A DNA stretch of 64,000 bases. Origin: Calditrichaceae bacterium (lineage in GTDB: Bacteria > Calditrichota > Calditrichia > RBG-13-44-9 > J075). Of the stretch, positions 57,239-64,000 are shown piece after piece (positions within the stretch are counted from its first letter, which is position 1; every line of letters begins with the position of its first letter). The position numbers and the translations under genes were made by a program. A model generated the notes under the pieces. That model was not told where the DNA came from, searched no databases, and saw only the letters and a program-made list of their open reading frames with translations. The stretch is from assembly GCA_013360445.1 (NCBI GenBank), contig JABWBP010000017.1:26612-90611 (forward strand), in the 5' to 3' direction.

Positions 57239-57964
57239 ATGAAATATTTGCTGAGCATAATAATGATCCTCATCCTGACCGCCGGCAGTCTTCCGGCGCA
57301 GGATCGCCCGGAAATAAAAGCCGGGGCGGATCTGGTCAGCCGCTACATCTGGCGCGGTTTTGACATCGGCAGCGCGCCCGGTTTGCAGCCGGCTATTAGC
57401 GGTGCATACAAAGGTTTGTCACTGGGAGTATGGGGCGCCTACGCCTTATCTAACGAGAGTTCCGGTGTGGATGAAATCGACGGCTGGTTAAGCTATACGA
57501 TTTCTTTAAAAGGCATTGCGGTTTCCGCGCTGGTTACCGACTACTATTATCCCAACCTCGGCGGAGATACAGCGGATTCCCAAAATGACCTGTTTAATTA
57601 CGCCGACTCCGGCGGCGCGCATATCCTGGAAGCGGGATTGCAGATTGCCGGGCCCCGACGCGTCGGGGTGAAGTTTTCCGCGTATTACAACTTCCGCAAC
57701 GAACCCGGCAATTGCACCTACTTCGAATTATCTTACCGGGCGGCATTCAATTCCGTTGCGCTGGATTTGTTTGCCGGGGCCACCGGCGGCAGTGTGAAGA
57801 ACCCGGCATTTTATCAAAGCGAGGATTTTAGCTTCATCAACGTTGGGGTGGGAGTGACGAAACAGATTCCCCTGGGCGAAAGTTTTGACCTGCCCTTATT
57901 CATCCGCTTCATCATCAACCCGGCGATTGAAAAAGCTTATTTAATTGGGGGTATCTCCCTGTAA
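57239..57964 (+). CDS. putative outer-membrane porin (TorF/Gcw_chp-like)
   Basis: This 241-residue protein has a signal peptide (YLLSIIMILILTAGSLPAQ). The barrel begins with IKAGADLVSRYIWRGFDIGSAPGLQPAISGAY, the recognisable N-terminus of the TorF/Gcw_chp porin-like family, then alternating hydrophobic strands to GISL. Its place between kdpC and the kdpD-like gene suggests a path for K+ or a counter-ion across the outer membrane. I prefer the ATG at 57239, which follows GGAG; one 12 bases upstream is possible. Confidence 0.7.
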   Translation: MKYLLSIIMILILTAGSLPAQDRPEIKAGADLVSRYIWRGFDIGSAPGLQPAISGAYKGLSLGVWGAYALSNESSGVDEIDGWLSYTISLKGIAVSALVTDYYYPNLGGDTADSQNDLFNYADSGGAHILEAGLQIAGPRRVGVKFSAYYNFRNEPGNCTYFELSYRAAFNSVALDLFAGATGGSVKNPAFYQSEDFSFINVGVGVTKQIPLGESFDLPLFIRFIINPAIEKAYLIGGISL

Positions 57965-57974
57965 GGATACTCCT

Positions 57975-58025
57975 ATGGCAAATTATGCTGTGATCGGCCT
58001 GGAAAAATTCGGATATTTGGTATAA
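57975..58025 (+). pseudogene. 16-residue TrkA/KtrA-like N-terminal stub
   Basis: AAGGA and an ATG open a frame reading MANYAVIGLEKFGYLV and then stop. It looks like the first strand and nucleotide-binding loop of TrkA/KtrA K+-channel regulators (typically AVIGLGxFG), with the second glycine changed to glutamate. Nothing of the rest of such a gene follows. It may be a decayed remnant of a K+ gating protein in a K+ operon, or a chance match. Confidence 0.4.
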
Positions 58026-58049
58026 AAACGAGTAATTTTGGAATTCCCA

Positions 58050-59204
58050 ATGGATTCTCAAACCTCTCTCTCCGGCAACGTGCAACGATTTCTCGATATG
58101 ATCCGCGCCGCCAAACGGGGCAAGCTGAAGATCTACATCGGGATGGCCGCCGGGGTGGGGAAAACCTATCGCATGTTGTTAGAAGCGCAGGAACTGATGG
58201 CCAGCGGCATCGACCTGGCAATCGGCTTTGTGGAAACGCACGGGCGGGAAGATACCGCCCGTTTAACCGAGAGCATCCCGGCCATTCCCCGCAAAAAACT
58301 CTTTTACAAAGGAAAGCAGCTCGAGGAAATGGACGTCGATGCCATCCTGTTCAGAAAACCGGCGGTAGCGCTGGTGGATGAACTGGCGCACACCAACATC
58401 CCCGGCTCCCGCAACGAAAAACGCTGGCAGGATGCGGAAGAATTGCTGGAGGCGGGAATCAACGTCATCAGCACCGTGAATATTCAGCATATCGAGAGCA
58501 TCAACGAACTGGTGGAAAAAATTACCGGGGTAAAAATTAACGAGCGGGTGCCGGACCGCATCCTGCAGGCGGCGGATGAGGTGGTCAACGTGGATTTGAC
58601 CATTGATGAACTGCTGGAGCGCCTGAAAACCGGAAAGGTGTACGACCTGCAAAAAGTGCCGATTGCCTTGCAAAACTTTTTTCAGAAAGACAAACTGCTG
58701 CAACTGCGCGACCTGGCTTTGAAAGAAGTTTCCCGCCTGGTGGAAGGGAAAATCGCCCGGGAAATCCCGGCGGCGGGGCGCGAAAAATTGCAGGCGATTG
58801 TCACCGCCATCAGCACCAATTACCGCTCCGGGCGCAAGTTGATTCGCAAATCCTCCCGCCTGGCCTCCTTATACAATTCCAAATGGTACGTGGTGTACGT
58901 GCAGACCTCCAAAGAATCCACCGCCAAAATCGATGCCAGCGACCAGCGCCATCTCATCAACAATTTCAAACGCGCCGCAGAGTTGGGGGCGCAGGTGGTG
59001 CAGTTGAGCGGGGATCACGTGGCCCGGGCGATTGTCGATTTCGCCAAAAGCAAGGAAGCCTCGTTGCTGGTTATCGGAAAACCGGCCTTTGGCTTTTTCG
59101 ATCTGCTGGGCTTCCGTAATTTTTTCCGTTTAAAAGAGTTAACCAAATTAACCTCGCAAGAAGGCATAGACATATTACTGGTAGCGCCCGATGAAAACGA
59201 TTAA
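58050..59204 (+). CDS. kdpD: KdpD-type sensor protein without histidine kinase
   Basis: This 384-residue protein equals only the cytoplasmic N-terminal part of KdpD. The KdpD domain has Walker A-like KIYIGMAAGVGKTYRM and the blocks FVETHGREDT, ALVDELAHTNIPGSRNEKRWQD and STVNIQHIESIN. A universal-stress-protein domain follows (about 245-380, KWYVVYVQTSKES to ASLLVIGKPAFG). The membrane and histidine-kinase parts of classical KdpD are absent; a separate kinase gene overlaps its 3' end by 14 bp. I chose the ATG at 58050; a TTG at 58038 is possible. It probably senses K+ or nucleotide signals and acts on the neighbouring kinase. Confidence 0.9.
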   Translation: MDSQTSLSGNVQRFLDMIRAAKRGKLKIYIGMAAGVGKTYRMLLEAQELMASGIDLAIGFVETHGREDTARLTESIPAIPRKKLFYKGKQLEEMDVDAILFRKPAVALVDELAHTNIPGSRNEKRWQDAEELLEAGINVISTVNIQHIESINELVEKITGVKINERVPDRILQAADEVVNVDLTIDELLERLKTGKVYDLQKVPIALQNFFQKDKLLQLRDLALKEVSRLVEGKIAREIPAAGREKLQAIVTAISTNYRSGRKLIRKSSRLASLYNSKWYVVYVQTSKESTAKIDASDQRHLINNFKRAAELGAQVVQLSGDHVARAIVDFAKSKEASLLVIGKPAFGFFDLLGFRNFFRLKELTKLTSQEGIDILLVAPDEND

Positions 59205-61038
59205 ATCCAAAATCTTTATCGGATTGACCTTTTTATTTACGGTGATCTTTTTACTGAGCCTGATGGGAATCATTTTTGTTCGACAACTGTCGAGCCAATC
59301 CCGGGGCACCATCGTGGATAATTACAGCACCGTGGATTACATGATGAATATGCTCCGCCACCTGGATGATATGTATTCCTGGCAAAGAAAGAATTTCGAT
59401 GCGGGAAAATCCGCAGTGGAGGATTCGCTGTCCCGCTCAACTTACGACCTCGCCCGCGAGGAGTTCGAGAAAAACCTGCAATTGGAAACCGATAACATCA
59501 CCGAAGCCGGGGAAGCGGAACTGGTCAATGAGCTGCACGCCGATTATCGCAATTACCTGAACACCTTTGAAAAACTCCTGCCAGGGCAAGACCTTGAGCC
59601 GGCGGTGCGGGAAAGCATCCTGCGGGAAGCCTACCTGGAGGTGAGATTTTCCATTTTGGAAATCTATGAAATGAATATGGCTGCCATTCTCAACCGCAAC
59701 CAGCAGGCGCAGCAAACCGCGCGGGATGTCACGATTTACATGTCGGTCATCGGCTTTTGCAGCATTGTGATCACCCTGTTTTTCCTGTTCACCTTTCCGG
59801 GAAAAATCGTTAAGCCGGTTAATGCTCTCACCGAAAAAATCAAAGCGATCAGCGAGCGGAATTATAACCAGCAGTTGCAAATTGATTCCCAGGATGAAAT
59901 CGGGGAGCTTGCCCGCGCTTTTAACATTATGGCGGCGCGGCTGCATGAGTACGAAGAAAAGCATATCGATCAACTGCTATTTGAAAAAAAACGCATGGAG
60001 TCCCTGGTGCAGAGCCTGCACGACGGGGTGCTGGTGCTGGACGAGCAGCGGCGAATCGTTCTGGCGAATCCCACCATCAGCGAATTGACCCACCTGAAGA
60101 GCGAGGAACTGCTCTCTTTATACGCCCCGGACGTGGCCGCCCGCAACGACCTGGTTCGCGAAATGATTCAACCGATCATGAACGCGAAGCCGCCCGGGGA
60201 AGGGGAAGAGCAGAACCTGATCCGCATCGTGAAGGATAACCGGGAGATGTTTTTCAAATTAGAAACCAGCGAAATAAAAATTTATTCCGAAGCGTTGCGG
60301 CAGGAACGGTTTATCGGCTACCTCATTTTGCTGCGGAACGTAACCCACTACCAGGAACGGGATACCGCCAAAACCAACCTGCTGGCCACGGTGCTGCATG
60401 AGCTTAAGACCCCCCTCTCTTCCATTAACCTGAGCCTGAAACTGTTGGAAGATACTCGAATGGGGAAATTGAACGAGGAACAGCAGAACGTGGTTAAATC
60501 TCTCCGCCAGCAGGGAAACCGCCTGTCGCGGGTCATCAAGGAACTGTTGGAATACTCGCAGATCGAATCCGGCAATATCCGCCTCAAATTTTCCCCGGTG
60601 CGCCCGGATGATGTCATCGACCTGGCGGTAAGCGCCCTGATGATGCTGATCGGCGAAAAAGAAATCCAGTTGGAAACGGATATTGAAGAAGGGCTGCCGG
60701 CCATCCACGCCGACATCGAAAAAACCGTCTGGGTGCTGGTGAATATTTTGAGCAACGCCATCCGCTATTCCCAAAAAGGCGATACGATTAATATCGGCTT
60801 AAAAGCGGAGCCAGAGGGAGTGCGGTTTTTTGTTAGCGACAGCGGTCCCGGGATTGCGGAAGAGGATCAGGCTAAACTTTTTCAGCGTTACGTGCAAGTG
60901 GGACAAAAATCGCAGCAGGGCTGGGGGCTGGGTCTGGCCATTTCCAAAGAATTCGTGCAGGCGCAGGGAGGAAAAATCTGGGTGGAAAGCGAGGTGGGGC
61001 GGGGGAGCACGTTTTCGTTTAGCTTGCCGCGGGTCTGA
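59191..61038 (+). CDS. sensor histidine kinase (TM-HAMP-PAS-HisKA-HATPase)
   Basis: This 615-residue membrane kinase has TM1 (IFIGLTFLFTVIFLLSLMGIIFV), a helical periplasmic domain (about 33-178), TM2 (about 180-203), HAMP (about 205-255) and a PAS domain (about 268-395). HisKA carries the phospho-histidine in VLHELKTPLSSIN. The ATPase has the N-box NILSNAIRYS, then SDSGPGIAEED and GWGLGLAIS. It overlaps the KdpD-like gene, so translation is coupled. No response regulator follows; the NtrC-type regulator at 50591, at the other end of the cluster, is the likely partner. Confidence 0.9.
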   Translation: MKTIKSKIFIGLTFLFTVIFLLSLMGIIFVRQLSSQSRGTIVDNYSTVDYMMNMLRHLDDMYSWQRKNFDAGKSAVEDSLSRSTYDLAREEFEKNLQLETDNITEAGEAELVNELHADYRNYLNTFEKLLPGQDLEPAVRESILREAYLEVRFSILEIYEMNMAAILNRNQQAQQTARDVTIYMSVIGFCSIVITLFFLFTFPGKIVKPVNALTEKIKAISERNYNQQLQIDSQDEIGELARAFNIMAARLHEYEEKHIDQLLFEKKRMESLVQSLHDGVLVLDEQRRIVLANPTISELTHLKSEELLSLYAPDVAARNDLVREMIQPIMNAKPPGEGEEQNLIRIVKDNREMFFKLETSEIKIYSEALRQERFIGYLILLRNVTHYQERDTAKTNLLATVLHELKTPLSSINLSLKLLEDTRMGKLNEEQQNVVKSLRQQGNRLSRVIKELLEYSQIESGNIRLKFSPVRPDDVIDLAVSALMMLIGEKEIQLETDIEEGLPAIHADIEKTVWVLVNILSNAIRYSQKGDTINIGLKAEPEGVRFFVSDSGPGIAEEDQAKLFQRYVQVGQKSQQGWGLGLAISKEFVQAQGGKIWVESEVGRGSTFSFSLPRV

Positions 61039-61142
61039 GAAGCTGTTTTATGCCGCAGGCATGGCTACGCCAAAAGTTGCCTGCCTGGGGCAGACAGGCC
61101 ACAAAGGTTCTAAAACACAAAGTTCCACAAAGGAATTGATCT

Positions 61143-61592
61143 ATGAAGGCCGTTTTGATATTGGTTATATTCTTCTTTACCACTCTTTTGATGTTCGCCC
61201 AGGAAAAAGAAAAGCCTGCTGTTGGCCGGGATTCATTGCTGGCGGATTTTCAAAGCTACGTGCAGAACTGGATAACTGCTTACAATGGAGGCGACGCCGG
61301 GAAACTCATTCCTTTATACGCGGAGGATGCAGAATATATTTCTGCCCACGTGGAGGGGTTAGCAGTCGAGGGGAGAGACCGCGTAATCGAAAATTTTCAA
61401 AACGGAATGAATATGGGCGGGCATATCGACTCCGTCGAAATTTTATCCATGAATGTATCCTGTGATCTGGCAACGCTGCTCTGCAAGTACCAGGCAATCA
61501 ATAGCGGTCAAAAAGCCATGGGCAGAAACCTCCTGGTCTTGAAGAAAATCAATGGAACCTGGCTGATTGTAACCCATCTGACCGTGGTTTAG
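61143..61592 (+). CDS. exported NTF2-like (SnoaL/DUF4440) protein
   Basis: This 149-residue protein has a signal peptide (AVLILVIFFFTTLLMFAQ) and an NTF2-like fold: YVQNWITAYNGGDAGKLIPLYAEDAEYISA, then GRDRVIENFQNG and RNLLVLKKINGTWLIVTHLTVV. The family includes enzymes and non-catalytic binders, so the activity is open. It is convergent with the YifB gene, 16 bp apart. Confidence 0.75.
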   Translation: MKAVLILVIFFFTTLLMFAQEKEKPAVGRDSLLADFQSYVQNWITAYNGGDAGKLIPLYAEDAEYISAHVEGLAVEGRDRVIENFQNGMNMGGHIDSVEILSMNVSCDLATLLCKYQAINSGQKAMGRNLLVLKKINGTWLIVTHLTVV

Positions 61593-61608
61593 CAGCGGAA
61601 TTTTCCCA

Positions 61609-63144
61609 TCAGGCCCACAAATTCCGGTCCAAACTGCGGTATTGAATCGCTTCGCTGATGTGTTCCGGCAGAATATGCTCCGCTCCCGCCAGGTCGGCAA
61701 TGGTGCGCGAGACCTTCAAAATGCGGTCGTAGGCCCGGGCGGATAATCCCAACTGGGTAATGGCCATTTTCAGCAATTCCTGCCCGCGCTCATCCACCCG
61801 GCAATGTCTGCGGATATCCCTGGACTGCATGTCTGCGTTGCAGAAGAGATGTTTGGCGTCGTGAAAGCGCCGCAACTGCACCTCCCGCGCCCGCTGCACC
61901 CGTTCGCGAATGTGTTCGGATTTTTCCCCACTGCTTTCCGCCGCCAAATCCTGGTATTTTACCGCCGGCACTTCGATGTGAATATCGATGCGGTCTAACA
62001 GCGGCCCGCTGATTCGCGCCAGGTAACGCTGGATTTGCGGCGGGGCGCAGGTGCACTCTTTGTTGGGATCGCTGTAATACCCGCAGGGACAGGGATTCAT
62101 GGCCGCGGCAAGCATGAAATTGGCCGGGTAGGTAATCGACAGGGTGGCCCGGGCGATGGTCACCCGCCCGTCTTCGAGAGGCTGGCGCATTACTTCTAAC
62201 ACGTTTTTCTTAAATTCCGGCAACTCATCTAAAAAAAGCACCCCGTGATGGCTCAAGCTTACCTCGCCGGGGCGGGGATATTTCCCGCCCCCAATCAGCC
62301 CGGCGTCGCTGATGGTGTGGTGGGGAGAGCGGAAAGGGCGGGTGGCGATCAGGGCTTTATCCGAAGGCAGCAGGCCGGCCACGGAATGAATTTTGGTGGT
62401 TTCCAGGGCCTCCTCCAGGGTCATGGCCGGCAGGATGGTAGAGAGCCGCTTGGCCAACATGGTTTTGCCGGAGCCGGGCGGCCCGATCATGATGATGTTG
62501 TGCCCCCCCGCGGCGGCCACTTCCAGGGAGCGTTTCACGTGTTCCTGGCCTTTCACATCGGAAAAATCCACCAAGTAGTGCCGGCTGACCTCGAAAATTT
62601 CTTTCAGATCGATTTTGCAGGGAGGAATCTCTTCCCGGTTATTCAAAAAATCCACGGTCTGGCGCAGGGATTCCACCGGGTACACCTGCAGCTCCTCCAC
62701 CATGGCCGCCTCTTTGGCGTTGGCGGCGGGCACGATTAGCCCCTTCACGTTTTTCTGCCGCGCCTGCCAGGCCATGGACAGCACCCCGTGCACCGGGCGG
62801 AGGGTTCCATCTAAGGCTAACTCTCCTAAGATGATATGGTCGGCTAAGCGTTCCTCGGAAATCTCCCCATGCGCGGCCATGATGCCCACGGCGATGGGAA
62901 GATCGTAGCCGGAGCCTTCCTTGCGGATGTCCGCAGGGGCCAGGTTGATGGTGATCCGCCGGGGCGGAAATTCGTAGCCGCTGTTTTTGATCGCTGCAAC
63001 GACGCGCTCGCGGCTTTCTCTCACTGCGGAATCCGGTAATCCCACCAGCGCCAGGCTCAGCAGCCCTCTTTCTAAGCTGGTTTCGACTTCCACCAGGTAG
63101 GCGTCGATGCCCATCAGGGCGGCAGATAAGATTCTGGAGATCAT
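61609..63144 (-). CDS. YifB/ComM-family Mg-chelatase-like AAA+ ATPase
   Basis: This 511-residue protein has an N-terminal Lon-protease-like domain ([34 protein letters not shown]) and an AAA+ core. Walker A is [11 protein letters not shown], Walker B is LFLDELPEF, and the cysteine-rich insert is [37 protein letters not shown] near the end matches ComM. ComM is a helicase that aids branch migration in natural transformation. It stands alone here. Confidence 0.92.
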   Translation of the reverse strand: MISRILSAALMGIDAYLVEVETSLERGLLSLALVGLPDSAVRESRERVVAAIKNSGYEFPPRRITINLAPADIRKEGSGYDLPIAVGIMAAHGEISEERLADHIILGELALDGTLRPVHGVLSMAWQARQKNVKGLIVPAANAKEAAMVEELQVYPVESLRQTVDFLNNREEIPPCKIDLKEIFEVSRHYLVDFSDVKGQEHVKRSLEVAAAGGHNIIMIGPPGSGKTMLAKRLSTILPAMTLEEALETTKIHSVAGLLPSDKALIATRPFRSPHHTISDAGLIGGGKYPRPGEVSLSHHGVLFLDELPEFKKNVLEVMRQPLEDGRVTIARATLSITYPANFMLAAAMNPCPCGYYSDPNKECTCAPPQIQRYLARISGPLLDRIDIHIEVPAVKYQDLAAESSGEKSEHIRERVQRAREVQLRRFHDAKHLFCNADMQSRDIRRHCRVDERGQELLKMAITQLGLSARAYDRILKVSRTIADLAGAEHILPEHISEAIQYRSLDRNLWA

Positions 63145-63471
63145 CCCCTGCTCCCGTTTATGATGACTAAAGTGCTTGAAGTGCCTAAAGTGACTAAAGT
63201 TGAAAGGAGCGTTTTTGAACTGTTTTCAGCGCTTGATTCTACAAACAATGATGATTTGCATTGCAAAGGAACGCCCCTGAAAATACGGCTTTCTGGTTAG
63301 ACTTGCAAATCGTAAATAAAACCCGCCGCAAGGCTGGCTCAGGATGAGAAATTTGGGGTTCGGTAGGAAAATTTAAAAAAATGATGCGTGAAACGTGATT
63401 CCCTGCCCGCACCACGCTTCACGCATTACCCTTCGACAAGCTCAGGGTAAACTCTTTCACGCAACACGCTT
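63145..63471. other. intergenic stretch with short dispersed repeats
   Basis: No gene is seen. It holds a loose inverted pair (GATGCGTGAAACGTGATT and CACGCTTCACGCATTA), similar to sequences at about 46495-46565, and one CCCTTCGACAAGCTCAGGGT palindrome (63429-63448), which resembles 47284-47302. AAAGTGACTAAAGT-type direct repeats occur at 63161-63200. Confidence 0.5.
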
Positions 63472-64000
63472 TCACAAATCCCCGCCTAACGAAATATACC
63501 AGATCGGCTTGCTGGAACCGCCTTGCAGGTTCTGCTGCCAGGCCACGTCGATGCGCATCAGGAAGTAGAGGAAATAAATTCGCGCTCCCAATCCGTAGCC
63601 GCTCACCACATCGTCGAACACCCGCTGGCCCGCTTCGTTGACTTTGCTGAACCGCCAGCCAGGACTGTTATACCACCGGTCGCCGGGGTAAAACGCGGTG
63701 CCGATGTCGTAAAACATGGTGCCGCGAATGTTGAACAAGCGCAGCGGCGGAAATCCCAATCCTAAAAACTGGATCAACGGGAAGCGGAATTCCAGGTTGG
63801 TGAGCAGGTAGCGGGTTCCCTCCAACTGATAGAAATAGGCTCCCCGTAACGGGGTTACGAAGCGGGAGAAGAAGATGTCGTTGATGTTATCGGTGCGCAG
63901 CCGGTTGAGGCTGGATTTGTAGTTGATCCAGTTGTCGATCCCGCCTAAGAAAAAGTGTTCCGGGTTCTCCCCGAAACTGGCCCCCCCGCCTAAGCGAATC
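63472..64000 (-). CDS. outer-membrane beta-barrel protein, Omp85/BamA-like (partial)
   Basis: The gene enters from the right edge; the last 175 residues are visible. They show paired amphipathic strands typical of an Omp85-type barrel: FFLGGIDNWINYKSSL, then RYLLTNLEFRFPLI, NIRGTMFYDIGTAFY, GYGLGARIYFLYFLMRIDVAW and PIWYISLGGDL. The motif for an internal loop (LRGAYFYQLEGTRYLL) resembles the conserved RGY-containing strand of the family. It may be the C-terminus of a protein with an N-terminal TolB-like propeller, which is common in this lineage, but that part is not in the window. Confidence 0.75.
   Translation of the reverse strand, partial: IRLGGGASFGENPEHFFLGGIDNWINYKSSLNRLRTDNINDIFFSRFVTPLRGAYFYQLEGTRYLLTNLEFRFPLIQFLGLGFPPLRLFNIRGTMFYDIGTAFYPGDRWYNSPGWRFSKVNEAGQRVFDDVVSGYGLGARIYFLYFLMRIDVAWQQNLQGGSSKPIWYISLGGDL

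Overview
The window reads as chromosome of a Gram-negative bacterium of the FCB supergroup, most like Calditrichota/KSB1-type lineages. The reasons are three exported proteins ending in the NYPNPFNP...GVYxYxL sorting/FlgD-like tail, a TonB-dependent receptor, an Omp85-like barrel, a large Ser/Thr kinase with TPRs and two sigma54 activators. That lineage is an inference; there is no rRNA here and I found no tRNA, CRISPR array or complete transposase gene.

Layout. (1) 1-8350, minus strand: a SUF iron-sulfur operon, reading rrf2-sufB-sufC-sufD-sufS-sufU-sufT-bacilliredoxin-Rieske ferredoxin-second sufU (cut by the window edge), with two matching 25-bp dyads in front of rrf2. (2) 8520-9458: an EamA transporter. 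(3) 10098-19414, minus: an exported FG-GAP/UnbV protein, then a compact kinase / TonB receptor / sigma54-activator operon. (4) 20286-28013: HAD phosphatase and SDR, two exported sorting-tail proteins, an SLC12-like transporter. (5) 28364-33803, plus: a small basic protein, thiolase, a FadB/FadJ-like fusion and an MFS transporter. (6) 33897-41490, minus: an accessory block of FAD-oxidase, small unknown protein, methyltransferase with an in-frame TGA at the usual cysteine site, exported truncated haemoglobin, OsmC, and an AfsR/SARP-like regulator that also carries an in-frame TGA. The block is bracketed by a second, nonsense-interrupted copy of the MFS gene at 41719. (7) 43007-50509: chromate transporter, M20 amidohydrolase, MscL, two small unknowns, TRAP binding protein, MutY, Maf. 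(8) 50591-61038, plus: a potassium module made of an NtrC-type response regulator, a sigma54-like promoter, a 26-residue peptide, kdpF, kdpA, kdpB, kdpC, a porin-like protein, a TrkA-like stub, a histidine-kinase-less KdpD and a separate sensor kinase. (9) 61143-64000: an exported NTF2-like protein, YifB/ComM and the end of an outer-membrane barrel protein.

The most notable points are a candidate selenoprotein methyltransferase (TGA at 35941-35943, followed after 11 nt by a hairpin fitting the bacterial SECIS layout), and a kdp operon apparently placed under sigma54/NtrC-type control instead of KdpD/KdpE. Several families of palindromic intergenic repeats recur: about 95 bp in three copies, two of them inside kdp; GTCATT/CTTCG hairpin arrays inside suf; and a 260-bp element with 16-bp terminal inverted repeats.
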